Translations under genes and position numbers: made by a program | Origin: Hygrocybe punicea | Lineage: Eukaryota > Basidiomycota > Agaricomycetes > Agaricales > Hygrophoraceae | Assembly (NCBI GenBank): GCA_963556145.1 | Contig: OY744468.1 | Coordinates: 3,162,001-3,226,000 of the forward strand | Length of the DNA: 64,000 nt | Direction of reading: 5' to 3' | The notes under the pieces: generated by a model | Database searches by the model: none | What the model saw: only the letters and a program-made list of their open reading frames with translations | What the model was told of the DNA's origin: nothing | Shown: positions 1 through 11,700 of the stretch, piece after piece | How the letters are laid out: each line of letters starts with the position of its first letter | Numbering within the stretch: position 1 is the stretch's first letter

Positions 1-80
1 ATGTCTGGACGGTACTGAGATAATTGTAAACGATGTCTTATGGAATGTGAAGGTTGATATACATTTGGTTATCGGTACGC

Positions 81-987
81 TCAGGACTGTGGATAACTAA
101 GTGTCCCATCAAGGCCTTGTATTTTGTCGTGATCGGCTAAGTTCGCTTGAACTTCGTAGACAGCAATGACCGTAGTACGTTTGTGCTGCAGAAGAGTCCG
201 CCTTGTCAGATGGGACAATGACACAGAAACATAGAAAGTACAACATCTCATTTAGGGTAACGTTGATACCCTCACACGTACCTCACTCCGATAACCCAAG
301 AAACCGACATAAAATATCTGTGTTGGATCGACACCTTCTGTGTTAAAATAAAGAGCGATTGATGAAAGGTTGGAGAATTTCGCCCGCCTAGAGGATACAT
401 AATGAACCCGCTCCCATTGGCGGTAAAAAGAAGAAAAGGTTGTTTAAAACCCACATGATGGAATATTCTCCTACCGATAAGCTTCCTTGCGCAACCTGGA
501 ATGTCTGAGTCGCTTGCTTGCTCTCCACATCTTGGAAATCAAGGTTATTCTCGTTTGCATACTGAGGTTTAAGTACGGCGAATGAGAAATTAGCCAAGGT
601 ACGACCACTGTGAACACTTACCAACGATACTGTCGTGGTTGCATGTTCAGGGGTACCTGTCTTGAGCAGAAGGGAATGCAGGTTGACAGATCCACTGAAA
701 GGAATTCGTATGATCCTTTTCGCGGGATGGTGCAGGTCTGTATCTTTGGTTTGCGCTTGGAACGATGAACTTACATTTCGTTATCTTCCTCGGACAGCAA
801 GAACTACACGATTCGCTTGCAACGAACTAAAATATGTAGTGTATCACGCACCACGCTGCTGTCGTTACGAAGGTGCCAGGGTTTGACAACTTCTGGGCCG
901 CGGCCAGCACCGGCGTTCAGTGCGACGACGTTGGGGCGATCGATGTATATGAATAAATTATCTCGCGGGCCAATATCGGAATTATCT

Positions 988-1018
<31 letters not shown>

Positions 1019-1040
1019 CGTGACCATGATTATGAGACAT
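81..1040 (-). CDS. PITH domain-containing protein
   Basis: Multi-exon gene read on the minus strand. It begins with a His/Glu-rich leader (MSHNHGHDEHEHEHEHE), then GPRDNLFIYIDRPNVVALNA and VVKPWHLRNDSS. After a short intron come SEEDNEM and IIRIPFSGSVNLHSLLLKTG, then YANENNLDFQDVESKQATQTF, VDPTQIFYVGFLGYRSE and a tail TTVIAVYEVQANLADHDK ending at a TGA. These are the successive conserved blocks of the PITH fold, a beta-sandwich found in thioredoxin-like protein 1 and PITHD1 that binds the 26S proteasome in the TXNL1 family. There is no thioredoxin domain, so it resembles the stand-alone PITH proteins of fungi. Introns have gtaagt-like donors; I see about five. All core blocks are present and joinable, so it appears intact. 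Exact intron borders near 400-470 are my estimate. Confidence 0.87.
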
Positions 1041-1411
1041 AGTGGTGGTGGGACAGAAAAGGTACCCTGTGACCTTGACCTGACTCTTGCGCTCATCCTA
1101 CAAATTGTAAGTCTTCAACGCCGCGTATAACCGACCAGGATGGATTTCTGTAATTTGCGTTCGATTGCCATCAGCCTACAAGGGGTCACTTGCCGGTGAC
1201 TCTGGGGTGATGGTGTGAGACAACTACATTATTTGCTCTGAACCGTGTTGTCCTTCACCTGACTTTTGCTGGTTGGGTCTGATTCTATTTCTTCTCAGCC
1301 GAATCATTGTGCAGACTGTGTAAGTTGTCCTTTATCTTATTCATCTGATATATTATTCAAGGTACTGGGCTCATTTTCGAGACATTAAAATCCAGCAGGT
1401 TGTCTTCTCGG

Positions 1412-2468
1412 ATGGCACAATCTACAGATCATGGCATACCCGAAGAGATACCGATGTTCAAAGTTTATAAGCCTAGCAATCATACGACAAGTGTACCGGG
1501 TACGTTTTTAACCCAGAGCCTTTCTACTGTAATGACATTCAGAAGTGATCAGAAGATCTCCCCGAATCTTACTTTACCCTAACTGCGGCTGACCTGAGAG
1601 CTGCCCAACGTACATTGTCTGCTCGCACTCAAGCTCTTGTACATGCTCCTCTTCAAGTCCGAGCAATGCGGGAAGCAAAGGAAAAGAAAATTCGAGACAG
1701 GTGGCCAAATGTACGTTCTCTGCACTCACATGTATTTCACTATGCATGACCATGCTCCAGACCACCATTAGAGTTCGATTCACGGATCGGACACAACTTG
1801 AAAAAACCTTCCTGTCTACCGATAAAATTCGCTCTGTTTACGCCTTCGTTCGCTCGTCGCTGCGAGAGGACGTGAAGCCCACCAAGTTTATACTGTGTAA
1901 GCCTCTTTCCCACCCGTTCTTTCCTTCCCACGGGAGCTTGTGTTGTCTGGTCAGATCAATCCCCACCGAAACGCGATCTAAAAGTTTCGGACCCCACGGT
2001 TCGCGACCTCACTCTATCCGAACTTCATCTTGCTCCTTCTTCTGTATTGTTACTCAGATTTGAAGACGAATCATTAAATAGTATGTTGTAGGCTGGCACT
2101 TGATTTCCTCAGACTGCATCTCTGATTTTCTGATTGCAGCCACAGACGTTCCTGCACCACTTGCATTGTCAATCATGTCGCAAGCTGTGGATCTACCACT
2201 GCCTCCGCATTTGGACGCCGCATCCACATCGCAATCGCATGCTTCTTCCTCTCTGTCATCATCTGGTGATCCTCCTAAGCGAGAGCAGAAAATGCCAAGG
2301 TGGCTGAAACTTGGAACGAGTGCGTTATTGCCAATACGTTGCTTCCAGCGAATTTACTTCGTCTTTCAAAGAAAAATGACACGGTGTCGTACCGGATTAT
2401 TAAATGCCATGTGTACATCAGTTGCGGCTTTTTGCATGTCACGTACTCCTTTGTGCTGGATCAGTTGA
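1412..2468 (+). CDS. UBX-domain protein (TUG/ASPSCR1, Ubx4-like), 5' part not resolved
   Basis: Exons join as MAQSTDHGIPEEIPMFKVYKPS, then EDLPESYFTLTAADLRAAQ, then a basic helix (REAKEKKIRDRWPN), then TTIRVRFTDRTQLEKTFLS and VYAFVRSSLREDVKPTKFIL, then KVSDPTVRDLTLSELHLAP and SVLLLRFEDESLN, then a Ser/Pro-rich tail with QKMPRWLKLG. The middle is a UBX domain, a ubiquitin-like fold that binds the Cdc48/p97 ATPase; the context and the WLKLG tail match TUG/ASPL-type proteins. Introns at 1500-1551 and after WPN, FIL and SLN restore frame perfectly. The N-terminal ubiquitin-like domain expected in this family should lie in 1041-1411 in short exons I could not define. The family usually stops shortly after WLKLG; here the frame stays open to 2468, so the true 3' end may be earlier through another intron. 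Its end is 17 bases from the convergent Uba4 stop. Confidence 0.78.
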
Positions 2469-2485
2469 GAGGAGGTAGAAACACC

Positions 2486-4001
2486 TTAATACACAGGGAA
2501 GTTGTGATCAACGTCCATCGCCCATGACTTCAAACCACCAATCACATCCTTGATCAATATTTTTGGGCTTTCCCTTCTCAGCGCATCGGCAGCAATTTGG
2601 GAATCATTTCCCAACCGGCAAATGACATAAATATGGGTGGACTTATCAACCTCCGACAGCCAAGAAGCGGGGTCATTCATGAGAAGGTTTAAAGGTATGT
2701 CTGCAGGAATCAAATGATGAGAGAGAATGTAAGATGTAATTCGGACTTACTGATAGAACAAGGAATATGGCAGATGCTAAATTCTGCGCTCGATCTAACA
2801 TCAATAACTGTGATAGGGTTGCTCAAATTCAATATTTCTTCAAGTTCCTGATCAAAAGCGAATAAGTGAATCTCAGGCCAGGTCCATTTCGGGCTCACAG
2901 TGGCAGATATTCGTGCCGGAGCCTTGGCGAGTCCAAGTTCTTCCCAACTTGGTCTTGCACCACCACAGAATTGAACATAATCAGCATCCTGGATTTGGCC
3001 CACTTTCTGACCGTTTGCTCCACATGCCAAACAATTGGGCTTGCGTGAACGAAGCTTGATAGAACGGAAAGGTGTAACACTCAATGCGGAGAAAAGTAGT
3101 AATGAAGGCATAACATCTGAACGACGTGAGTTTACCCTCGGTGGGATAGAAGGGAATGAGACCATTTACCATGTAAACCAGTAAGTATTTTGATCGCTTC
3201 CAGTGCTTGCATGTTTCCAATTATACCTGTAACGACGCCTAAAATCCCGTTTGCTTCACATGACCCGACCGAATGCATGGGCGGTGGTACAGGGAACAGA
3301 CATCGGTAACACGGGCCGCCCCCGAGATTGTATGTGCACATCTGTCCGTCGTATTTCTGAGCAGCGCCGCTCACTAGAGGCTTTCCAAGGAGAACAGCTG
3401 TATCAGAAAGGAGATACCGTGTTGGTGCATTATCCGTGCAATCAAGGATGATGTCGTAGGGGCTCAAAAGGGCGATAGCATTTGAAGGCAGCAAAGTATC
3501 TGTGATGGCGGTGACTTCCACTCGAGGGTTGAGTCTGGAAGATGAGCGAAGTAAGCAGGGCTACGAGAAAACTCGGGAATGTCTACTCTTTCACGGCTTC
3601 AGCAGCCATTGTGGCCTTGTGGACGCCAGCCATACGGTCCTTGTAGAAGATCTGCCGCGACAGATTTGACAATTCGACCACATCGTGGTCCACGATACCT
3701 ATTCTGCCTTGAAAGTTCAATGCGTCAACCCTTCAACGCCCAGGTCCATCGATGAGGCCTACCAACACCGGCAGCGGCAAGGTATTGCAATGCAGGACAC
3801 CCGAGCCCTCCCGCCCCCACAATAACGACAGCGCCTTGCTGTAACTTTAGTTGACCTTTGTCAATGTGAGACGATCCACAGCAGACATCACGATTCACGA
3901 AGCCAATCACCAGGAAGCCCGAAGCCATCCAATACCATCTGTCTGCCGTATCGTCGATAGTCGTCCAGTTGAAGTAAATTTGAACCAGAGCCCATATGCA
4001 T
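2486..4001 (-). CDS. UBA4: Adenylyltransferase and sulfurtransferase Uba4/MOCS3
   Basis: E1-like plus rhodanese protein that activates Urm1 (and MoaD-type carriers) by C-terminal adenylation and passes sulfur for thiolation of wobble-uridine tRNAs; cytosolic. Read on the minus strand: [20 protein letters not shown], then [20 protein letters not shown] (nucleotide-binding glycine loop), [37 protein letters not shown], a zinc-site CYRC paired with [20 protein letters not shown], then the rhodanese domain with [18 protein letters not shown] and the active-site loop ICRLGNDSQ. All catalytic elements are present. Introns such as the one inside GVGR and after AEAVKE restore the frame. I took the ATG just upstream of [11 protein letters not shown]; a short upstream exon is possible. 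The gene is divergent from APC10 with only tens of bases between starts. Confidence 0.9.
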
Positions 4002-4040
4002 GTTGACTCCTGTGGCGAGTGACGAAACTTAACTAGTCAA

Positions 4041-4913
4041 ATGTCTACATCCGGCCATGCAGAAGAAACCAAAGGCGGCTCTCTTGTCCACCCAACATGT
4101 TAGCAAAGGTGCATTCGCCTTGTTCTCTGAATATTAATGTTTTCGTTAGCTTTTTTCTCGACGCCCTGTCTACCATGGCCTGACATCGGACATTTAGCCA
4201 AGTGGTCCGTTTCCTCTTTCAAATTCGGTTTTGGAGCGGAATGTCTTCGAGATGGCGATGCAGACACATTCTGGCAGTGGGTTGTTTCTTCTATTCAGTT
4301 TAACCTTTTCAGATGCACTTTTGTTCAATATGCAGTTCCGATGGACCCCAACCGCATTTTATTACAGTCGAGTTCCCTAGGAAGGTCGCCATCCAGGTTC
4401 ATCACAATGACAACGAGTAGTTCCTTCCACCGCTGAATGTTTTTCATCCAGAAAATTAGCATATACCTTAGTTTTCCTCAAGATGATTCGTATACGCCTT
4501 CCACGCTAGCGGTACGTGCCGGGACGGGTCCAAGCGATCTTCAGGATGTGCGCGTAGTCACCCTGGAAAAGCCGGACGGCTGGATCACGTTTGACGTCTC
4601 CTCAGAACCGAATGACGATGGAGACGGCTTGTGAGTACTTGAGTCTCGACGTCCCGGTGTGTTTCCTTACAACCATTATTTCGTAGCAAGCCGGTTTATG
4701 CATACGTTTTACAGATCATTGTCGTCGCAAATCACATGAGTGGCAAAGACACCCATGTACGCGGTCTCCGCGTTCGTGGACCCATCGTGTTCGTTGATAA
4801 ATCATCGGCGTGTTCCGACTATTGCTAACAGATCCCAAAGGGATAACACTGCCAATGATGACCTGTTCCCCTTCATCACTGATAGGTACAAGATGTATGA
4901 AACGATCCGATGA
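4041..4913 (+). CDS. APC10: Anaphase-promoting complex subunit 10 (Doc1)
   Basis: Substrate-recognition subunit of the APC/C ubiquitin ligase; its DOC jelly-roll domain forms part of the D-box receptor with Cdc20/Cdh1. Exons read PDIGHLAKWSVSSFKFGFGA, then LRDGDADTFW, DGPQPHFITVEFPRKVAIQ, KISIYLSFPQDDSYTPS, QDVRVVTLEKPDGWITFDV, KPVYAYVLQIIVVANHMSG, KDTHVRGLRVRGP, and after a last intron ANDDLFPFITDRYKMYETIR with a TGA at 4911-4913. The terminal Ile-Arg is the IR tail that docks on Cdc27/APC3. At least four short introns; those after AIQ and after RGP are clear. The start is uncertain: ATG 4041 gives MSTSGHAEETKGG and needs a small intron to reach PDIGHL; an in-frame ATG just upstream of the DOC domain is an alternative. 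Confidence 0.88.
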
Positions 4914-5109
4914 ACATGTTAAGAAGCCTTCTAGCTGGGAGTGTCTCTTTCGAAGCTCTCTACGTAATCCATTAAACTATGCAGTAGGGATAATCGTAAG
5001 GTTTGTGAGTATAGGACTGGTGGAAAGTGCGTGGTTGATGCGAAATGAAGAAGACCTTTCCGAGGGATGGTTTAACAGGGTGAATCCGACCGCAGCCGTT
5101 GCCTTTGAC

Positions 5110-8100
5110 TCAGACATTCTGAAGACAATGCTTATTGGGTGTGCTATTGGCGATGTCTCTGTTATTGAACGAAGAGGCGTTGTCGTTCCACCCCGTGATG
5201 TTGGTCTGAGTGTGCGCCCCGGAATGCTGGGTGTTCCTGACGTCAGATGAGAGGTGCAAAATATCGTACAGTCCACTTACTCGAAAAGGCGGGGACTGAT
5301 TGCCTGGTCCGATATTAGGATGTGGTGAAGAAGTCGGGTAGCTCAACGTTTGTGGATGCGGTGGCCCTAGAAAGTGATTATATGATTGTTGTATTTGGGA
5401 GAATTCGTGCTGGTATGGCTGATAATGGGTGTAAACTAGGCTATCACGAGCTGGATAATGTGTTTGCGAAATGACTGTTGGTGTTGCAGATGGTCTGGTA
5501 TGAGAGAATTCTTCCTTCCTGTAGGGGTCTCCATTCATAGTCGAGACATGATTCTGTTGATCGCCACAATGATTTGAGAATCTCGAACTGGAGAACTCGG
5601 CTTGCGTCGGCACATGAAGGGTCGCAGTAGTCGTATTAATATTGGGAAGCTGTCGAACGATGTGAGAGCGCATTTGATCAATTTGGTGAGACTGTGCGCC
5701 GACAACCAAATGGCGAAGACTTCTCGATCGACACTGTTGACATACGAATTCTTCGATATTCCAGTTTCGTTTTGGGCGACCAGCGTAGAAATCTGCTTTA
5801 TCATGGCAAGAAATATGCTGCCACTTCGAGCAAATCCCGCAACACATTATGGGGGTACCATCGTCCTATCAGACACCATTGAGTTCAGAATGTTTGGACT
5901 CCAAGAGTGTCGACACCTGATTAATCCCCCGTTGTTGACACATTTCACAGTCCAACTCCCAGTCATCTCCAGCAGGCGTTCGAGAACCACTGCCTGAACC
6001 ATTACGTATCCCATGGACTTGAGATTGGTTCGGGAAACGAGAGCAGTTTAAATAAGCCTTGTCGGAACTCGCATCACCAACGTCAACGTCAACGTGACTG
6101 TGATAACCCATCAGCATGATCCAACAGGAGACATCAATATGAACGTCACTTATACCTTCCAGTTTCTTGAGTTAGTTGTTCCTGGGCTTCTTTTTCCATT
6201 CTCCTTTGATCTCGAGCGATTTCCCTCCTTTCCCTTTCAGCTCCTTCCCGTTGTAGTCGTGCCTCGAGGCGGCGAGCGCGGCTCATTTTCTCCTCTCCCT
6301 CGGCTTGTTTCTTGGCAACCAACCGAGCCTCCTCCTTCTCACTCTCCTTGATGGCGATGCGGGACGATCGTTTCCTGTGAACTAGGGCTTCCTCTAGCCG
6401 CTGTTTGCGCTCCGTGTCCTTCTTGAACGATTATTTTAAGTGTTGCGAGAAATCGGATAGTAAATGTACCTTCAGCATATTGGTGACAACGGGAACTACG
6501 TCCTGAACTAAAACCCTGTATAATGCTTTCTCCGTGTAATGTGTGGCTTTTTCGAAACGTTCCGCGACGTGTTCCCATTCGTCCATTGTGACACAGATCT
6601 TCTGAGACTTGAGTCACGGGCCCAGAGAAACACATGAATCCTTACCGTTTCCCATTCAAAAATATCTTCCAGTGGGCTTTCGGGATCTCTCAAACTATCG
6701 TCACCTGGTGAGCCACAACCCTGAGAATGGGTGGTCTCAGGAGTGGCGAAAAATGAGTTGGAATCTGCATTGGCATGATTCGTATTCTGATCGTCCGACG
6801 ACAGCTCCGTTAAGTCGCTGATAGAATCGCGGTCACTTTCCAACCCGGTTGTCAATTCTTTCCCTCGTGCATCCAGCAATACCCGTCGAGCATGTCTTCC
6901 TTTGGCGAGATCAACATCTTTTGCTAACCATTCCTCAGGTACTAACTGCCATCCTTCTTCGGCAATGTCAGCTCGCAACCTCGCGCTCACACGGGTGCCT
7001 GTTGGGTGTCGCAGTCGTGGCTTTTCGGGTTTCCCAGATTTATCGGCCTGTTTTTGAAATTCAGCGAAGTTCTTCGTTTGTGCGTCTATTTTCATGTTCG
7101 CGTAAGCTTTTGCGACCCTACTTCCACGGCTGGCACCAGCACCCATATTGGTTCTCTGCAACGACTCCTGCAGATCCGCATCTTCTAGAGAGATTCGTCG
7201 TCGTTTCGCGGATTGGCCTTTGAATCGAGTTTTTCCCTGAACATCCACAATCTGCTTGCCGGCGGGGTTTTGAAGTCTTTTCCTCTTCAGATTGCGAGAA
7301 CTCAAGTGCGAGCGTTGTATCCAAAGGCGATCAGCTGAAAATCCAAATTTGTTGAGACAACTCCTGGAGGCGATACAAAGTTCGTACCTCCAATGAGCCA
7401 ATATGCGTTGTTCTTAGCGTCGTATCCGATGGGTTCAACCCGCTATCATGAATTCAATAAGTTGGATACGAAGTGAGGAAAAGTAAAGAGAAGCAAAGGA
7501 CAATCACAAACCCATTGCGCTGCTTCATCGTCATCTTTCATGATGGACCTCAACCTCATGGGATTTTGGAACTGCCACTCCATAAGAATATGCATAGAGT
7601 CAAGTTTTTCGAGCATGGGAAGATCAAGCCAGTTCTTGTGGTCCTCATTATCCTTTAGCCTATCCAATGGAGGCCGAACTTGGTCTTCGCGAGCGTGGCC
7701 ATCGTCGTCAATAGAATTGTCAAAAGTCAGGGGTACCGATGAAATCCCAGTTTTTGGGGGTACCGATGAACATTCACTAGAACCGGCGCGGGTCCTGTAC
7801 GAGTTCGATTGCGTAGAGGCAGCGGGAGAGGGCTCTACATAGATCGGCAAACGGTCTGGCTGCAGAGTATTGGACTTGGGATCACGTTTGAGATATTGCT
7901 TACGCAGAGCCATTTGCCAAGTTTCGGGTCTGTGGAAGATTGTATTTCGCAATAACGACTGGGAGTAAATTGAAAGACTAACGAGATTTTTCTGTCTTGA
8001 GTAAGGGTATAGAGCAACCTCTGCATGATGCGGGGAAGGACGACATGGGTTGACCATGTAAGATCATGCTCGATATCCTGTCGGAAAGGCAAAGAATTAA

Positions 8101-8370
8101 TTGATGCAAACTCGCAGGACGTGTACACGAAAAAACATTGATTGAGAAAGGTGGGGATCGCAAGGCAACGCTGACCGTAAGAGTAACCTCATTGGATGCG
8201 AACAACGCCTTGAAGGTGCAAAAGAATTGGCTAAAGGCAGCCCATTTCCATTGCCTTCTGAGTTGGAGGACATTCGAGAGTGACGACGATTCCGGTATAG
8301 AAAGAGTAGAAGGTGGACAGGATGTGGAGGATGTGGACGTCAGTTTACGGGTGGAAGGGCGGCGAGGCAT
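5110..8370 (-). CDS. DDT-WHIM-PHD finger chromatin protein
   Basis: Large multi-exon minus-strand gene. The N-terminus holds a DDT domain (LRRQWKWAAFSQFFCTFKAL, then DIEHDLTWSTHVVLPRIMQR and LLYTLTQDRKIS). Next are a low-complexity linker and WHIM-type motifs: LDLPMLEKLDSMHILMEWQF, then VEPIGYDAKNNAYWLIG spliced to ADRLWIQRSHL. A Lys/Arg/Glu-rich coiled-coil stretch lies around 6160-6440. Then a PHD finger: LDCEMCQQRGIN, CCGICSKWQHISCHDKADF, EEFVCQQCRSR, giving a C4-H-C3 pattern. The tail is Ser/Pro/His/Tyr-rich. DDT-WHIM modules bind the ISWI ATPase and read nucleosome spacing; PHD fingers read histone H3 tails. I therefore infer a nuclear ISWI- or RSF1-like accessory subunit, but cannot say which. 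All parts are in register across introns. The 5' end lies about 350 bases from the 3' end of Helitron copy 1. Confidence 0.82.
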
Positions 8371-8719
8371 GAAACATTCGCTTTCCTGCCAGTGAGTCGG
8401 AGTGAGCAGCCTGAGAGGAACTGCCTTTTTTGGACCTGCAAGTCAGCTCTTCAAGTTGGCCTCGTACTAGCCTGAGGGTGACCTCGAACTACTAGAAGTT
8501 TGCCGGTTGTTGAAGGCCGTTCACTCACCCATATCACTTCCATTTCTAGGGTGAAAAGACAGTATGACATATCCTTTTCATTCTTGCTGCCCTTGCCTTC
8601 TCCCCCCTCACACTTGTTCTAGAGGGCCGTTGCTTTGCACAGCATATCCAAGTCCTACTCACTTCCTTATTACTTACACTCTGTCATTATAAGATTATAT
8701 CTACATATGGACTACACTA
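8371..8719. other. Gene-free stretch upstream of the DDT-PHD gene
   Basis: No coding signal recognised. It presumably holds the promoter of the minus-strand DDT-PHD gene; the Helitron insertion at 8720 sets its outer edge. Pyrimidine-rich runs are present, but no motif I can name. Confidence 0.4.
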
Positions 8720-8733
8720 CTAGTGGGGTGTGG

Positions 8734-8751
8734 GCCATTGCTTTGCATGGC
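8734..8751 (-). terminator. Helitron copy 1 3'-terminal hairpin
   Basis: Stem-loop with GCCATGC-type arms (gccat/atggc outer stem, short A-rich loop on the minus strand) lying 10-14 bases before the terminal CTAG (8720-8723 on the plus strand). It is the same as at the end of copy 2. In Helitrons this palindrome acts as the rolling-circle transposition stop signal, not a transcription terminator. Confidence 0.75.
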
Positions 8752-8793
8752 AGGTTACTCGTCCCTTTTTCTTTTTAGCAATGAGAACAAATA

Positions 8794-11700
8794 TTAAAAT
8801 TGAGCATATATAAAAAGTACAGCATTATTACCATTACATGACAATAAATCAATATTTGAAAAGTCATCTATATCGCCTTCATTAATGCAAAATGATCTTG
8901 TTGACATACCATCATGAAACCATACCATCCTGTTGATGAATATGCGTGCAGTAAAATGTATATTACCAAAGTACACAATTCCTCTCAATGTGTAAGCAGT
9001 GGATATGTCATCAATTGACAAGTTTATAGCTTGGCTAATTATTAAATTCTCAATAGAGTCAACTGTAAACATGATTAGAGGTGGAATTTTGTTAAATGCA
9101 ATAAATTTAGTAATATTTCCCCAACATAATTGACATCTGTGCCGTTGTCTATTAACTATAATTTGAGCAAGACATGCTGAGATTGTTCCAGAAAATGAAT
9201 ATGAACAGTGAAAGATGGCATCACATCTATCATTTTCCAGAATGGTTATGTTTTCACAATTCATACATTTCAGACAAGTTGAAGTCATTGGTTCATTTGC
9301 TTTCATTATATAATGAGCCAAATCACTTATGGCAATGCCAACTTGACCATAAGGAAATATTTCAGGTTTATCTTGATGCAATAAATGTCTGATTGTATTT
9401 CTAACTGTTTCTAAATCTGTTCTGTTATTCTTTGATCATTTGAATCCTAAGCTCAAAATCTTTAATATTTCATTGATGCTATTGAATCTTTTGTTCCAAC
9501 TTGATGGATCTTCATTCCATATTGCTAGTAGTATTGTAAAGAGTGAATCGTAAGCACAGCTCCAATCTTGCGCATCCCATATAAACCCTTTTGGTTCATT
9601 TAATTCAATAGTACTTGTTTTTTGTCTTTTTTTCACTATGGAAGATGAACTTACAAGTTGTTCTAATTTTCGTTTTTTATTTTGCAATACATTGGCTGTG
9701 GAATTTTTATGAGCAACAGTGACTGGAACAGTTCCTTTTGCAGGAACAAAGTTGAGGTTTCTGAAATCTGCCTTTTCATTTTTGTTCATAGGTTTAATTA
9801 ATTGCCATGGAGAGGGCTGTGCTGTGTATTGGTTTAGTTGCTCTGTGGCTTTCCATGCAATAGCATGATGAATGTTTTTTGGAACATATGACTTTCCTTT
9901 CCATTTTCTAAATTGATTAATGATAGAATTTCGCTGATCTCCCTTGACATGGTCTGGTAAGAGTCCTTGATATTTCAGTTTGGTAATCTCATCAAGCAGT
10001 TCTAATTCTCTGAATTCTTGCCTGAGATACCCAGAAGCACCCCCAGTAATTACTTTAGGATCAAAGCCTTGCATGATGATAGTTCCTGCTGCAGAAGAAC
10101 TTCTTGATAAGCAAGTATAATAGGATTGGTGGTTTCTACAACTACTGAGGTCGACCACATTGTTAGGACGAGTAGGTCCTTGACATGCATAATCAGTCAT
10201 TGCAAAATTAGGTAGTACCAACACTTGTTCTTGTGACAAAGATATCACATTATCATTGGGTAATGAGCACATGGTGGAAGTGACATGTTTTGTAATCGGC
10301 ACCACATTTTCAGGAAGTCCTTCTATGTTGATTTTTTTTAGAGGATTCAATAATCTGACAAATAAAGTGTCCAGTATGATTTGTTGTTCTAGACCTATTG
10401 TACTCTGCCAACCCACAACCATGCCCTCTGCTCCTTTGGTAATGCAGCACTCCGTCGCATCATTGTTTCTCAGCATCACTGGCATGCCTACACATAAGTC
10501 CAATCTTCCTGGTATATGATCAGAGGATGATGCATGTGGTTGGCTCCAAAGTAGTTTTTGTGGTGTGGTTCCAATATCTTTGTGTGTTGAATGGGATCCA
10601 AAATTGTTGACATGTGATGAGATTTTCTTTTGCTATTGGAACTAGTAGGATCATTCCATCTGTCTATGGAACAGAATGATGTTAATGGTCTTTTATTTTC
10701 AGCAGCAAAACGTTGAATACCAAGTTCATTGATTTTGTCTTTTTGTGCATTCAATGCAGTTACAACTGATACATTCCTGAATTTCTTTTGGGCTAATTTT
10801 GGATCATTTGGACCTTTTCCTGTGATGCGGGTACGAAGAAATGCAATATCTTCTTGAGTACATGCTTTGTATCTCATGTTTTCCAACGCCTGTCTCAGTT
10901 GGACATCTTCTTTTGACTGATTGGTTTGTCTCATATTTTCACGTAATATAACAACCGTTGTAATCTGATGCCAAAGAGCTTTGCCTATAGCAGCTTCCTG
11001 ATTTGGTATAGTTTGACTGGAATTGATTTGGACACCAACGGTTCCGGAGTACAAAGGAGCACCACTCATAGCTGGTGGAAGTTGGCCAAAATCTCCTGCA
11101 AATATCATATTAATGCCACCAAAGGGTTCATCATAAACACCACGTGCTTTTGCACACTGAGCACTGATTTTATACATATCTCTGCAAGATAACATTGACA
11201 CCTCATCAATGAAAATGTAATCCACACCATCAAGATTGGCACGGACTTGTGCAAGGGAACGAGATGATCCTCCCTGATTAATTCCCAGAATGGAGTGATA
11301 TGTAGATCCATTTACAAGGGCAGCAGCATCACCAGTTGGTGCAAGAACCACAAACCGATGATTTTCATTGTGTTTACCAAAGAAACTAGTCAATGCTTTG
11401 ATGACTTGTGATTTCCCTGTGCCTGCCATCCCACCAAGATACATGCGTAGCTTATCAGAACTGTTAATCAAGGTAGAGTGATTGGCAATGATATGAAATG
11501 CTTTCTTTTGGTCAGTGTTCAACTTGTAATCATTGATAGTTACATCAATAAGATGACGATCAGCTCTGTTTGCAGGAATAAACATATGGTTGATGTATGC
11601 TGCATCCACTATCTTGACATTATTATATTGAAAATTTCCCAATTTATCTATGGTTGCTGTTTTTGTTGGTAAATTTTTATTTCTGTCATCGATGATTTCC

